Origin: a virus
IMG/VR virus record: IMGVR_UViG_3300035698_006590
Coordinates: 1-46,591 of that record
DNA length: 46,591 nt
Reading direction: 5' to 3' (one strand)
Shown piece after piece: positions 14,232 to 21,023 of the stretch. The stretch's first letter is position 1. Each line of letters begins with the position of its first letter. The notes under the pieces were generated by a model. The model had not been told where the DNA came from and made no database searches. It saw only the letters and a list, made by a program, of their open reading frames with translations. Made by a program: the position numbers and the translations under genes.

Positions 14232-14671
14232 TGCATTACCTCCTTTGCATCTCTCATCATATACTTCATCGTTTCTTCTGTCAATTCTTTTAACGTCACT
14301 AAATCATCAAAGCCATGCTCACCACCTATGTACTGTCTACAGGCAAGGCGAGCTATGTTTCTAAATTCCATCGCAAAGTGAAGACTATTAGTCCACACAT
14401 CATCGACCTTTATTGGCTCAATCCACACATGCAGAGCCGCTAACTCCCCTGGCGTCAGGTCGTTAGACGACAGCATACCTATACCGTCTTTGCGTTCAAA
14501 CAGCCAAGCGAGAGTGACTTTGCGCTGGACTGAGTTCACGTACTTCTCCATCTCAGCAACAACGACGCCTCTGAATTTAGGGCTTACCTCCTTAGCTACT
14601 GTCGCTTGATAGCGCAGGTAATTCCTAATCAGTGTTGGTGATGCTGGTCTCTTGCTAAGTTTTACTTCCAT
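14228..14671 (-). CDS. Hypothetical helical protein (147 aa)
   Basis: Mostly helical and unrecognised. It begins basic (MEVKLSKRPASPTLIRNYLRYQ) and includes FAMEFRNIARLACRQYIGG and a Met-rich C-terminal helix. I chose the ATG at 14671, because AAAGGA is at a proper distance for it and too close for the ATG at 14680. It lies mid-operon between zinc-ribbon genes. Confidence 0.6.
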   Translation of the reverse strand: MEVKLSKRPASPTLIRNYLRYQATVAKEVSPKFRGVVVAEMEKYVNSVQRKVTLAWLFERKDGIGMLSSNDLTPGELAALHVWIEPIKVDDVWTNSLHFAMEFRNIARLACRQYIGGEHGFDDLVTLKELTEETMKYMMRDAKEVMQ

Positions 14672-14706
14672 CGTCTTCATTCCTTTCTTACGCCATCATC
14701 TTCAAG

Positions 14707-14883
14707 TTATTGCCCACAGTCTATAGCGTGTTCATATGGTCTATCTAATCCCTTGGACACGACTCTTCGCAAGTATGCTAACTCTAAAAATATAGAAACG
14801 TCCTCTATATTGGTAGTTGTTCTTATTTTCTTCTCCAGCCTCTTGTTTGAAACTTTGGGGTATTCAGTTATTTTGTTATTCAT
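14707..14883 (-). CDS. Small protein (58 aa)
   Basis: An open frame from ATG 14883 to TAA 14707, with AAGGTGA at good spacing; the same SD type precedes the upstream gene. The sequence starts MNNKITEYPKVSNKRLEKK and ends PYEHAIDCGQ. It is basic and helical, with no recognised family. It fills what would otherwise be a gap in the operon. Confidence 0.55.
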   Translation of the reverse strand: MNNKITEYPKVSNKRLEKKIRTTTNIEDVSIFLELAYLRRVVSKGLDRPYEHAIDCGQ

Positions 14884-14891
14884 TTTTCACC

Positions 14892-15146
14892 TTATCTCTC
14901 ATTAAGATACTTTTCATAATCAACCGCATTTAGTATTAGTAACCCACGCCCATCTTGTAACGCAATATGACCTTCCGTTTTCCTATGTCCGCAACACGAA
15001 GAACGCATATCAATACCTCCCACTTGCAGAGCATTGACAATACCTGATATACAACTGTCTATTTTGCACTCTTTCCATTTTTCCTTGCCAGAACAAGATA
15101 AATCCGCGGGTATTTTTACCCGTATCAATGTAGTAGAATTACACAT
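14892..15146 (-). CDS. Small Cys-rich protein with SSCCGH motif (84 aa)
   Basis: Contains KIDSC, then GGIDMRSSCCGHRKTEGHIAL (residues about 42-62). The C-C-G-H-x(5)-H arrangement is common in small phage proteins of unknown function and may bind a metal. SD AAGGTG. It overlaps the preceding gene by 8 bases. Confidence 0.62.
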   Translation of the reverse strand: MCNSTTLIRVKIPADLSCSGKEKWKECKIDSCISGIVNALQVGGIDMRSSCCGHRKTEGHIALQDGRGLLILNAVDYEKYLNER

Positions 15147-15435
15147 CTTTCACCTTTCCTACGGGATATATGTTTCCGTCCCTAGATTTCACGTATTCCT
15201 TTCCGCCTCTCGTAAAGAGACCCCTGAATGTCTTGCATGAGACTCTTTTATTAACTCGCCTTTTAGTCGCACAAGTAGGGCACAACCACACCCTTGCGTC
15301 AGCCCGTGACCAACCACGTTTTCGCAGTTCCCTCTCGGTCTCTAGCCACCCCTTGTCTAAAACGACTTCGCAATTATCACATTCACCACACACAACGATA
15401 GCTCTCTTCAGTATCGTTATTTTTCCCTTAGCCAT
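15139..15435 (-). CDS. Small zinc-finger protein (98 aa)
   Basis: CGECDNC (about 16-22) and CPTC (about 52-55) give a zinc-binding core. The C-terminal part is basic with FRGLFTRGGKEYVKSRDGNIYPVG, which looks like a small beta domain. The start at 15435 is fixed by GAGGAGG and a one-base overlap with the stop of the 32-aa gene upstream; a longer frame exists but overlaps that gene. Possibly a DNA- or RNA-binding accessory. Confidence 0.62.
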   Translation of the reverse strand: MAKGKITILKRAIVVCGECDNCEVVLDKGWLETERELRKRGWSRADARVWLCPTCATKRRVNKRVSCKTFRGLFTRGGKEYVKSRDGNIYPVGKVKDV

Positions 15436-15533
15436 TATCGCCTCCTCGTGATAATCCATCCCACTATCATGCCAGACGCATACGCCAGCATTACCAATAA
15501 CCATTGTACTAAATGCTCTGTAAACACTTCCAT
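15435..15533 (-). CDS. 32-aa single-pass membrane peptide
   Basis: ATG 15533 to TAA 15435, with GGAGG 7 nt upstream and TAATG coupling to the next gene. About 20 hydrophobic residues (WLLVMLAYASGMIVGWII) are followed by TRRRR-type charge, giving one membrane helix with a cytoplasmic basic end. It could be a membrane-acting early toxin or anti-defence peptide; no family. Confidence 0.6.
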   Translation of the reverse strand: MEVFTEHLVQWLLVMLAYASGMIVGWIITRRR

Positions 15534-15535
15534 AT

Positions 15536-16522
15536 CTATCCTCCAATCCCTACAACCAGTGCTCTGGTGTAGTCCTCTGATTTATTTATTCTATACGTAT
15601 CGAAATCTATTTTAGCCTTTACTATATTCTGAGCCTCACCCCACCTCTGTTTATCCATAGCTATGAACAAGACGTTAGGTTCACTCTTCGTTAGATAGTC
15701 AGCCTTCAACAGCGGAATATCTACGCCCTGAGGTATGGAATTCTTTGGCATCCACACGGTCAAAATCTTGTCAGCCGCGTGTTCTATCTCAGAAGTCCAC
15801 ATTCCATCACCGTATCTAGGCAGTTGAAACTCTCGTAAATCTACTTCTCTCTTAGCTTGGCACAACACAAGGATTGGGCACGCATATCTTAGAGCCATAT
15901 TCTTACATTCTTGCACCACATGGGCTACTCTCGCGCCTTTGTCTGAGAATCCCCTTGCTTGAACAAGCTGAAGATAATCAATGATAATAAGCTTTATCTC
16001 TTTACCTTGCTCCTCTATGTACCCCATAGCGCCTACTATAGATGCAATATCTAGGTTAGGTCTCTCTTTCCTGTGTGCTATGCTGTGACCAACAATCCAC
16101 ATAGGCTCTTTGGTTCTCAGAATAGCAGAGTCTTTCAAGATGTCCATGTCCTCGTCTGTTATGATGCCCCTGAGAATACTTGTCCTGTTCAACCCGTTTC
16201 CAGAGGTCAGGTCTATCAACCCAGACTCCTCTACTGCCGTCTCCCATGTAGCGTAGACAACTACGCTATCTTTTTCTTTCCTAAACTTTATGGCATCGCA
16301 CTGGGATTTAGCTATGCTCAGGGCAAGACCAGTCTTGAAATTCGATGGGCGACCTATCACCATTACCATATCTCCAGGTCTCATTGGCAGCATGTACTTA
16401 TCCAACTCCTGTATTCCTGCGCGAATGCCAGAGTTCGGACTCTTCTTCATCTCCTCGACAAGGGAGACGGTCATGTCGCCTACTTGTTTCGGAGAAAAGG
16501 TAATCAGTTCGTTGTTATCCAT
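15536..16522 (-). CDS. DnaB-type replicative helicase core (328 aa)
   Basis: RecA-like motor only, without the DnaB N-terminal domain: G-I-x-E-L-D near 36-41, Walker A GRPSNFKT (57-64), the catalytic E in ATWE (91-94), Walker B LIIIDYLQL (D182), then a sensor region (VLCQAKREVD) and an R-finger-like SEIEHAADKI segment. It should unwind the fork as a hexamer and pair with the separate Toprim primase. It overlaps the initiator gene by 8 bases. Confidence 0.88.
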   Translation of the reverse strand: MDNNELITFSPKQVGDMTVSLVEEMKKSPNSGIRAGIQELDKYMLPMRPGDMVMVIGRPSNFKTGLALSIAKSQCDAIKFRKEKDSVVVYATWETAVEESGLIDLTSGNGLNRTSILRGIITDEDMDILKDSAILRTKEPMWIVGHSIAHRKERPNLDIASIVGAMGYIEEQGKEIKLIIIDYLQLVQARGFSDKGARVAHVVQECKNMALRYACPILVLCQAKREVDLREFQLPRYGDGMWTSEIEHAADKILTVWMPKNSIPQGVDIPLLKADYLTKSEPNVLFIAMDKQRWGEAQNIVKAKIDFDTYRINKSEDYTRALVVGIGG

Positions 16523-17291
16523 CCCAACCTCCTGATGATTTAGAGTCCTTTGAACCCCAAGTCTTCCCTCTACCCTTCGCTAACACTGACGTCGCATAAT
16601 TAGCTAGTGAGCCAAGATTAGAGACTGTAAAGTTGGCATTCTCTGAAGTGTAACGCTTTTTCACCATACGCAAAACTTTCATCGGGTCTTTCCCCTCACA
16701 CGATTTCATGAAGTGATAGCCTCTCGCAATATGAGTGCGTTGTGCTGTTCCTTTAAATAAAGGAATGTTTATGTTGAACAAAGTGGCAAACTCAGCCAAC
16801 AATCTCGCTAAGTTATTCGGCTCTTTACACGGATAATATCTGCGTAACGCACCTTCCCACTCTGCTTTAGGCAGGGAAAGAAGGAAAAGCTCTTCTTCGG
16901 ATACTTTTTGTTTACCGTTTTCTTTATTAGATGGCGTATCGGTCTTCGATACAGCTGTGGCGGTTATCGCTACACCATCGTTATGGAGCAGTAGTCCGTA
17001 ACGATTCACACCCCTCCCCTTCTTCACGTATATCAGGCTTTTATCGAGCAGTTTCTTTACCGCTTTCTGTACAGTTGACGTAGATAAACCAGTTACCTTC
17101 GCCAATCTTCTTATGGATATTCTCGATTCTCTTTTGTGCCAGCCAACAGTAATTCTAGTTATTATCAGAAAAACCTTCAGCTCACTACCGTCCATGTCTG
17201 GAAGCAAACCTACCTCATCGTCTCCCCCGTATGGATTCCCCAATACAAAGTTGGGTACTTGTGTATAATTTGGGACTTCCAATTTTCTCAT
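16515..17291 (-). CDS. Replication initiator with winged-HTH domain (258 aa)
   Basis: An N-terminal winged helix like phage replisome organisers: LSGSELKVFLII-type helix 1 (here DGSELKVFLIITRITVGW, 34-51), ISIRRLAKVTGLSTSTVQKAVKKL (about 58-81) and a wing (YVKKGRGVNRYGL). A polar linker leads to a helical C-terminal domain (about 140-245) that probably loads the helicase encoded next. The ending GGWDG overlaps the helicase start. The gene has its own promoter (17382-17410). Confidence 0.8.
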   Translation of the reverse strand: MRKLEVPNYTQVPNFVLGNPYGGDDEVGLLPDMDGSELKVFLIITRITVGWHKRESRISIRRLAKVTGLSTSTVQKAVKKLLDKSLIYVKKGRGVNRYGLLLHNDGVAITATAVSKTDTPSNKENGKQKVSEEELFLLSLPKAEWEGALRRYYPCKEPNNLARLLAEFATLFNINIPLFKGTAQRTHIARGYHFMKSCEGKDPMKVLRMVKKRYTSENANFTVSNLGSLANYATSVLAKGRGKTWGSKDSKSSGGWDG

Positions 17292-17318
17292 ACTCTCTCC
17301 TTTCTGACATAATTTTGA

Positions 17319-17365
17319 CGCTTGCGTTCTGGGAACAAGCGAGGGAGCTAACGAAAAGCTCCCTC
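17319..17365 (-). promoter_or_regulatory. Two-hairpin 5' leader of the initiator mRNA
   Basis: Close to the predicted RNA start, GAGGGAGCT/AGCTCCCTC (17341-17365) and CGCTTG/CAAGCG (17319-17341) form two adjacent hairpins before the ribosome site. They may protect the 5' end. The first also has TTTTTG on the plus strand and so could stop rightward transcripts. Confidence 0.55.
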
Positions 17366-17381
17366 ATTTTTGTCTATCTGT

Positions 17382-17410
17382 AGTTTACCACAACCCCGTA
17401 CCAATGTCAA
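17382..17410 (-). promoter_or_regulatory. Leftward promoter for the replication operon
   Basis: On the minus strand: TTGACA, a 17-nt spacer, TAAACT, with TGTGG before the -10 as in the operator family. The operator repeat itself is absent, so this one may be free of that control. It starts the operon beginning with the initiator gene. Confidence 0.8.
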
Positions 17411-17432
17411 GGGTTAGAGTGCAAGAAGTTAT

Positions 17433-17765
17433 TTATTCTTTGGTTAATGCTTCTTTCATCCTTGGGTGTATCCAATTTGACGCCATCCATAAATACATGG
17501 CATTAAGCACCCTCAGCATATCCGCGTCCACGCTTTCGAATAACTCGAACTGCGAGAAGAAGTCCACATCTAAGCCGTACACTACGCCTACTGCTGGAAT
17601 CAAAGCTAACAACTTAGACCAATCGCCGCGAGGAAATTTGTCCTTAGTGATTTTGCGTATGATTCCTTTAAGTAGCTCGGTTACACGCTCCGATGCTCCA
17701 GACAACACGAAAATGAAAAACAGTGCTCCGACAAGCATTATAACTAATTCGAAAATATTATCCAT
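17433..17765 (-). CDS. Holin-like membrane protein (110 aa)
   Basis: Two hydrophobic segments: FELVIMLVGALFFIFVLSGA (about 5-24) and LLALIPAVGVVYGL (about 52-65), separated by a charged region. A Lys/Glu-rich end follows. Size and position directly after the GH25 lysozyme gene suggest a holin that lets the lysozyme reach the cell wall. AAGGAGG lies before the ATG, and an extended -10 at 17810 could give it separate expression. It could also be another small membrane protein. Confidence 0.62.
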   Translation of the reverse strand: MDNIFELVIMLVGALFFIFVLSGASERVTELLKGIIRKITKDKFPRGDWSKLLALIPAVGVVYGLDVDFFSQFELFESVDADMLRVLNAMYLWMASNWIHPRMKEALTKE

Positions 17766-17809
17766 AATATACCTCCTTTAGCTAATATATGCTACAGATT
17801 GACAAGTGC

Positions 17810-17818
17810 ATTATAACA
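17810..17818 (-). promoter_or_regulatory. Possible extended -10 promoter for the holin-like gene
   Basis: TGTTATAAT on the minus strand in an AT-rich context, with no clear -35. Downstream lies TTGTCAA. It would start RNA about 40 nt before the holin-like ATG. Confidence 0.4.
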
Positions 17819-17825
17819 TAAAACC

Positions 17826-18773
17826 CTATTTAATTTCTACCCACTTAGGACTAGATGTAATCCATAGCTCATCGTGGGGTATTCTCACTTTTACCCAGAT
17901 AATATCGCTGCTCTCCTCGTAGTATTCCTCGCCTGTTAATTCAAGTTCCGTTCCTCTAGGAGCTGCGTACGCTTTCTCTGAGTCATCCCAGTATGTAGGG
18001 CTTTTCCTCATCCATACATGCCCACCAGTGACGATTAGATTCCCGCTCAACGGTGCTGGGGGTTCAGGAGGTTGCGGAGGTACGGGTGTAACCACACCGC
18101 CCCGTAGATACTCACTGAACTGCTCTTTTGTACCATTGTAGTAGTTCATGTCCACGTTGCCTCTGATACCATAGGGTGTTCCTGTTCCTTTATCTGAATG
18201 TTGCCAGAAAGTCCAGGTGTCCCACGGCAGAGGAACTTCGATGTTGCTGTAGCTGTTGTACTGCGCTAACCAGAAGTCGTGCTTCTTCAGTTCTATCGCC
18301 TTGTCAAGATTAGTCAGACCTTTTAAGAATCCACCGCCGTAGATAATTATTTTCTCCAGACCAGTCAATCTCATCACTTCGTTAGAGAACCTGTTAATTC
18401 CCGAAAGACTTGGTGCACTGTATCTGTCTGGGTAGTACCTGCTCTGCCAGTATTCTACGTCGCATACGGGTGGTAGTTCCCCTATGTCCCCGTGCCTAGT
18501 CATCCTGTCTACAAACAGCTGAGCTTGTAGCTCTGGGCTCTGGTAAGATAAGAGGAAGTGATAACCACCCCTCGGTATCCCGAATTCCTTAGATACTAGC
18601 CAGTTCCTGTCAAACTGCTTATCGTAATCGCCACCGCTCCAAGAATATGCTGCACCAAACAAGGCTCTAATGAACATGAAACCAGGGTATGTCTCCATCT
18701 CGTGAAACTTAATCTCACCCTGCCAATACGAAACATCTATTCCAGTCTCCATGCCCGATAGTTTTAGTGGCAT
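17826..18773 (-). CDS. Endolysin: GH25 muramidase with SH3-like domain (315 aa)
   Basis: GH25 barrel: GIDVSYWQG with Asp13, PPVCDVEYW with D105 and E107 as the catalytic acidic pair, then FWLAQYNS and TFWQHSDKGT near the end of the barrel (about 170-205). A proline-rich linker (PVPPQPPEPPAP, about 231-242) leads to an SH3-like wall-binding domain (about 245-315). It should cut the peptidoglycan sugar backbone. SD AAGGTGG sits in the end of the preceding gene. Its place between fibre genes and holin marks it as the lysis enzyme, though a virion-associated role is possible. Confidence 0.92.
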   Translation of the reverse strand: MPLKLSGMETGIDVSYWQGEIKFHEMETYPGFMFIRALFGAAYSWSGGDYDKQFDRNWLVSKEFGIPRGGYHFLLSYQSPELQAQLFVDRMTRHGDIGELPPVCDVEYWQSRYYPDRYSAPSLSGINRFSNEVMRLTGLEKIIIYGGGFLKGLTNLDKAIELKKHDFWLAQYNSYSNIEVPLPWDTWTFWQHSDKGTGTPYGIRGNVDMNYYNGTKEQFSEYLRGGVVTPVPPQPPEPPAPLSGNLIVTGGHVWMRKSPTYWDDSEKAYAAPRGTELELTGEEYYEESSDIIWVKVRIPHDELWITSSPKWVEIK

Positions 18774-18774
18774 T

Positions 18775-19017
18775 TTACTTTACCACCTTTTCTACTACAT
18801 CAAACTTATCTTTAACTATCTTGACAATTCTTTCTTCCTCAGTTTCTACTGGTATTGGTGTAGGGTCATGCTTCTTAATAACCTTCTTTACATCGGCACG
18901 GTCTTGGATTTCGTTATTATCTTTATCTAAAACCTTCCCGCCAGAATCACAGCCGCATATTTCTATTCCAGCTTGTTCAATCTCTTTATGTAGTTTTCTT
19001 ACATTTATATTATCCAC
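18775..19017 (-). CDS. Small charged protein between fibre and endolysin (80 aa)
   Basis: The GTG start at 19017 has GGAG 6 nt upstream, inside the fibre gene's last codons (8-base overlap). Helical and highly charged; ICGCDSGGKVLDKDNNEI in the middle has a C-x-C and the end repeats KIVKDKFDVVEKVVK, a short coiled-coil-like helix. Similar small proteins after tail fibres serve as fibre chaperones or attachment pieces. Function not established. Confidence 0.6.
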   Translation of the reverse strand: MDNINVRKLHKEIEQAGIEICGCDSGGKVLDKDNNEIQDRADVKKVIKKHDPTPIPVETEEERIVKIVKDKFDVVEKVVK

Positions 19018-20269
19018 TTATCACTCCATGACATCTAAAATACCCTCCATCTTCATAAGTTACTGTTCCAGCGGCCACGTTTTCTATCGGCGCAAGATAG
19101 TGATAGCCAATACCGGGATACCCTAAATAGTTCGCTTCACAAGTAAGCTGTGAAGACCCCGCATTATTATAGAAACGCGCCACATCTGCGTCCGTGGCCG
19201 TGGCATTTACTGCGTCAAGGCCAACAGACAACAGTCCTGCTTCGTCAACACCACAATCTATACGGTTATGATAACGAGCGTAAACTCTATCTTCGCTAAC
19301 GCCAATAACAAAATCCGCTTGATTATCGGTATCTGCGTTTGCTTGCCTCCAAGCTGCAGTGCCGTATGTCCAGTTTGCGCTTGTCTCAATAGCAAACATC
19401 TGCTGTATTCTGTTGTAGTAATTCCAAACATTTAATTTGGCTGGGGTAGAATTTGCTTGCCCACCCTTGAATATCATATTGCACTTTTGGTCTGCGTCTA
19501 TGCGGATTGAGCCAAGATAGAGATAGTCTGTTGCACCAGATTTTACTAAGCGACCTTCGTGCCAAGCAAGTGCTGTTGCCCTAGTTGTGTCATCTGTCCA
19601 GACTAACCCAGTTAGAGTAAGAGTCCCGCTCTCATCGTTAATAAATATATCGAAATTTTTTGAGGCGGTAAATCCACTAACAACGATAGACCTCTCAGTA
19701 AACTCATGTACTTCCCACGCACTTTCTGCTGTATCGTATATAGCTACCTTATTACCATTATAAGGCGTGAAATAAAGAGTTGTGGCGTCAACAACATCAG
19801 CTGTCGTGACTGGAACACCTGTTGTTAGAGATAACCTGCCCTCGCACACATGCCTGTAGTAATATGTATCGGGATTCATAGTCCCTAATCCCGCTGACTT
19901 CCAGTTAGTGCCGTTAGAGACAAACCATCCAGCGCCATTTCTATAGACAGTTGCCAATGTAGACCCACCATCATTTTTTACTGTGAGCTCTTCTCCGTCA
20001 GCATCGGCAGTATTAAATATTAAATACCCATGATTATCAGTACTTTCTGCTGGCAAAGTAACAATTCTGTCCGAGCCACCAGGGTCTATGAGTTGGATAA
20101 CTGTGTCCGTATCCATCAAAGTTATAGCGTCCGTGGCAGTTGTTGTTGTTGACTCGGAAGCTTCTAACATCTGACGAAGCCCCACATCAAAGTCAGCCAT
20201 CTCCAAAACTGTTTCAGTATCATATATTTCTAGTGTTTCATAAAACGTATCTTCAATTGTGAGTTGCAT
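19010..20269 (-). CDS. Tail fibre / receptor-binding protein (419 aa)
   Basis: A short helical N-terminal part (to about 35) with Thr/Asp-rich linkers (ESTTTTATDAITLMDTDT), then beta-rich sections with many Gly, Thr and Asn, as in fibre shafts (IVTLPAESTDNHGYLIFN, VKNDGGSTLATVYRNGAGW). A C-terminal knob-like region contains GYHYLAPIENVAAGTVTYEDGGYFRCHG. No chaperone cleavage motif is visible. Located at the end of the tail module next to the BppU-like gene, it is the best receptor-binding candidate. Confidence 0.7.
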   Translation of the reverse strand: MQLTIEDTFYETLEIYDTETVLEMADFDVGLRQMLEASESTTTTATDAITLMDTDTVIQLIDPGGSDRIVTLPAESTDNHGYLIFNTADADGEELTVKNDGGSTLATVYRNGAGWFVSNGTNWKSAGLGTMNPDTYYYRHVCEGRLSLTTGVPVTTADVVDATTLYFTPYNGNKVAIYDTAESAWEVHEFTERSIVVSGFTASKNFDIFINDESGTLTLTGLVWTDDTTRATALAWHEGRLVKSGATDYLYLGSIRIDADQKCNMIFKGGQANSTPAKLNVWNYYNRIQQMFAIETSANWTYGTAAWRQANADTDNQADFVIGVSEDRVYARYHNRIDCGVDEAGLLSVGLDAVNATATDADVARFYNNAGSSQLTCEANYLGYPGIGYHYLAPIENVAAGTVTYEDGGYFRCHGVISG

Positions 20270-20628
20270 TATATAGTTACCCTCCGTGTCACTATGACTT
20301 TACCGCGCAGGATATACGTAACTGAGGAAGCTCCGCTAGTCAGTTTTACGTCAAACACCCCCTCTACGAAATCGAAGGCAGCGGTTTGTGCTGCTGTCAT
20401 GAGAAAATCCATCTGACCAGAAGCTCCAGTCAGGGTAATGCCGTTTCCATCTGAATCAAGTTCAAGGATTGATTCTCCGCTCGCATGTTTCTTAATAGTC
20501 ATCTCTACTGTATAGCCAGAGAGATTTTTAGCTACGTCGTTGTTGTCCTTCAGCTTCAGTGTAAATTGCCGAGTAGCTCCTTGATGTATATATATGTCTC
20601 TTACGTTTACTTTATTTATAGTAGCCAT
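20269..20628 (-). CDS. BppU-like N-terminal Ig-fold tail protein (119 aa)
   Basis: IYIHQGATRQFTLKLKDNNDVAKNLSGYTVEMTIKK and LTGASGQMDFLMTAAQTAAFDFVEGVFDVKLTS follow the beta-sandwich pattern seen at the N-terminus of baseplate upper proteins and many tail-fibre attachment pieces. It probably connects the fibre encoded next to the tail. Stop and start overlap the fibre start as TAATG. Confidence 0.7.
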   Translation of the reverse strand: MATINKVNVRDIYIHQGATRQFTLKLKDNNDVAKNLSGYTVEMTIKKHASGESILELDSDGNGITLTGASGQMDFLMTAAQTAAFDFVEGVFDVKLTSGASSVTYILRGKVIVTRRVTI

Positions 20629-21023
20629 TAGAATAGTACCTCTCTTATAACCATGTTTGCCTTCTCCTGCGTATCGACATCTTCAGCATCTATGTCTATT
20701 ACTTCAGCAGAACCTTTATATCGTCTTAGTAGTTTTTCTTTCATTATAGTATCTTCCAGTGAATTCTTGTCATGCCAATGTTCTCCGTTGATTCTAATTA
20801 TAATCATTTTTGGAGGCACGTAGCAGATGAAATCAAGTACCGCGCCACCCCTCCTGTAATAACCACCAAGGAAAGGAACTTGGTAACTGAAGTCTACCTT
20901 CAGCATCAGCAGAGCTTGTATCACAAACCACTCTTCTTTGAATCTTACGGTCTGTCCATCATAAACTCCCCAAACCTTAGATTCTGGTGTTTCGAGTTTA
21001 TCAAACTCGTACGCATCAGCCAT
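20628..21023 (-). CDS. PD-(D/E)XK (Vsr/DUF559-like) nuclease-like protein in the tail module (131 aa)
   Basis: The middle reads FSYQVPFLGGYYRRGGAVLDFICY (about 45-68), then MIIIRINGEHWHDKNSLEDTIMKEKLLRRYKGSAEVIDI (about 73-111). This matches the strand-Asp-strand-(E/Q)-H-W core and the D-x-x-K-x-x-x-L helix of very-short-patch-repair/DUF559 endonucleases. The predicted metal residues are the D of LDF and the E of NGEHWH. It lies between two tail genes and is tightly joined to both, which is unusual for a nuclease. Confidence 0.65.
   Translation of the reverse strand: MADAYEFDKLETPESKVWGVYDGQTVRFKEEWFVIQALLMLKVDFSYQVPFLGGYYRRGGAVLDFICYVPPKMIIIRINGEHWHDKNSLEDTIMKEKLLRRYKGSAEVIDIDAEDVDTQEKANMVIREVLF

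Noticed and set aside
17341-17370. Plus-strand intrinsic terminator at the initiator leader
   Set aside because: No rightward gene lies upstream. It is better explained as a 5' leader hairpin of the leftward mRNA, though it could act on antisense RNA.
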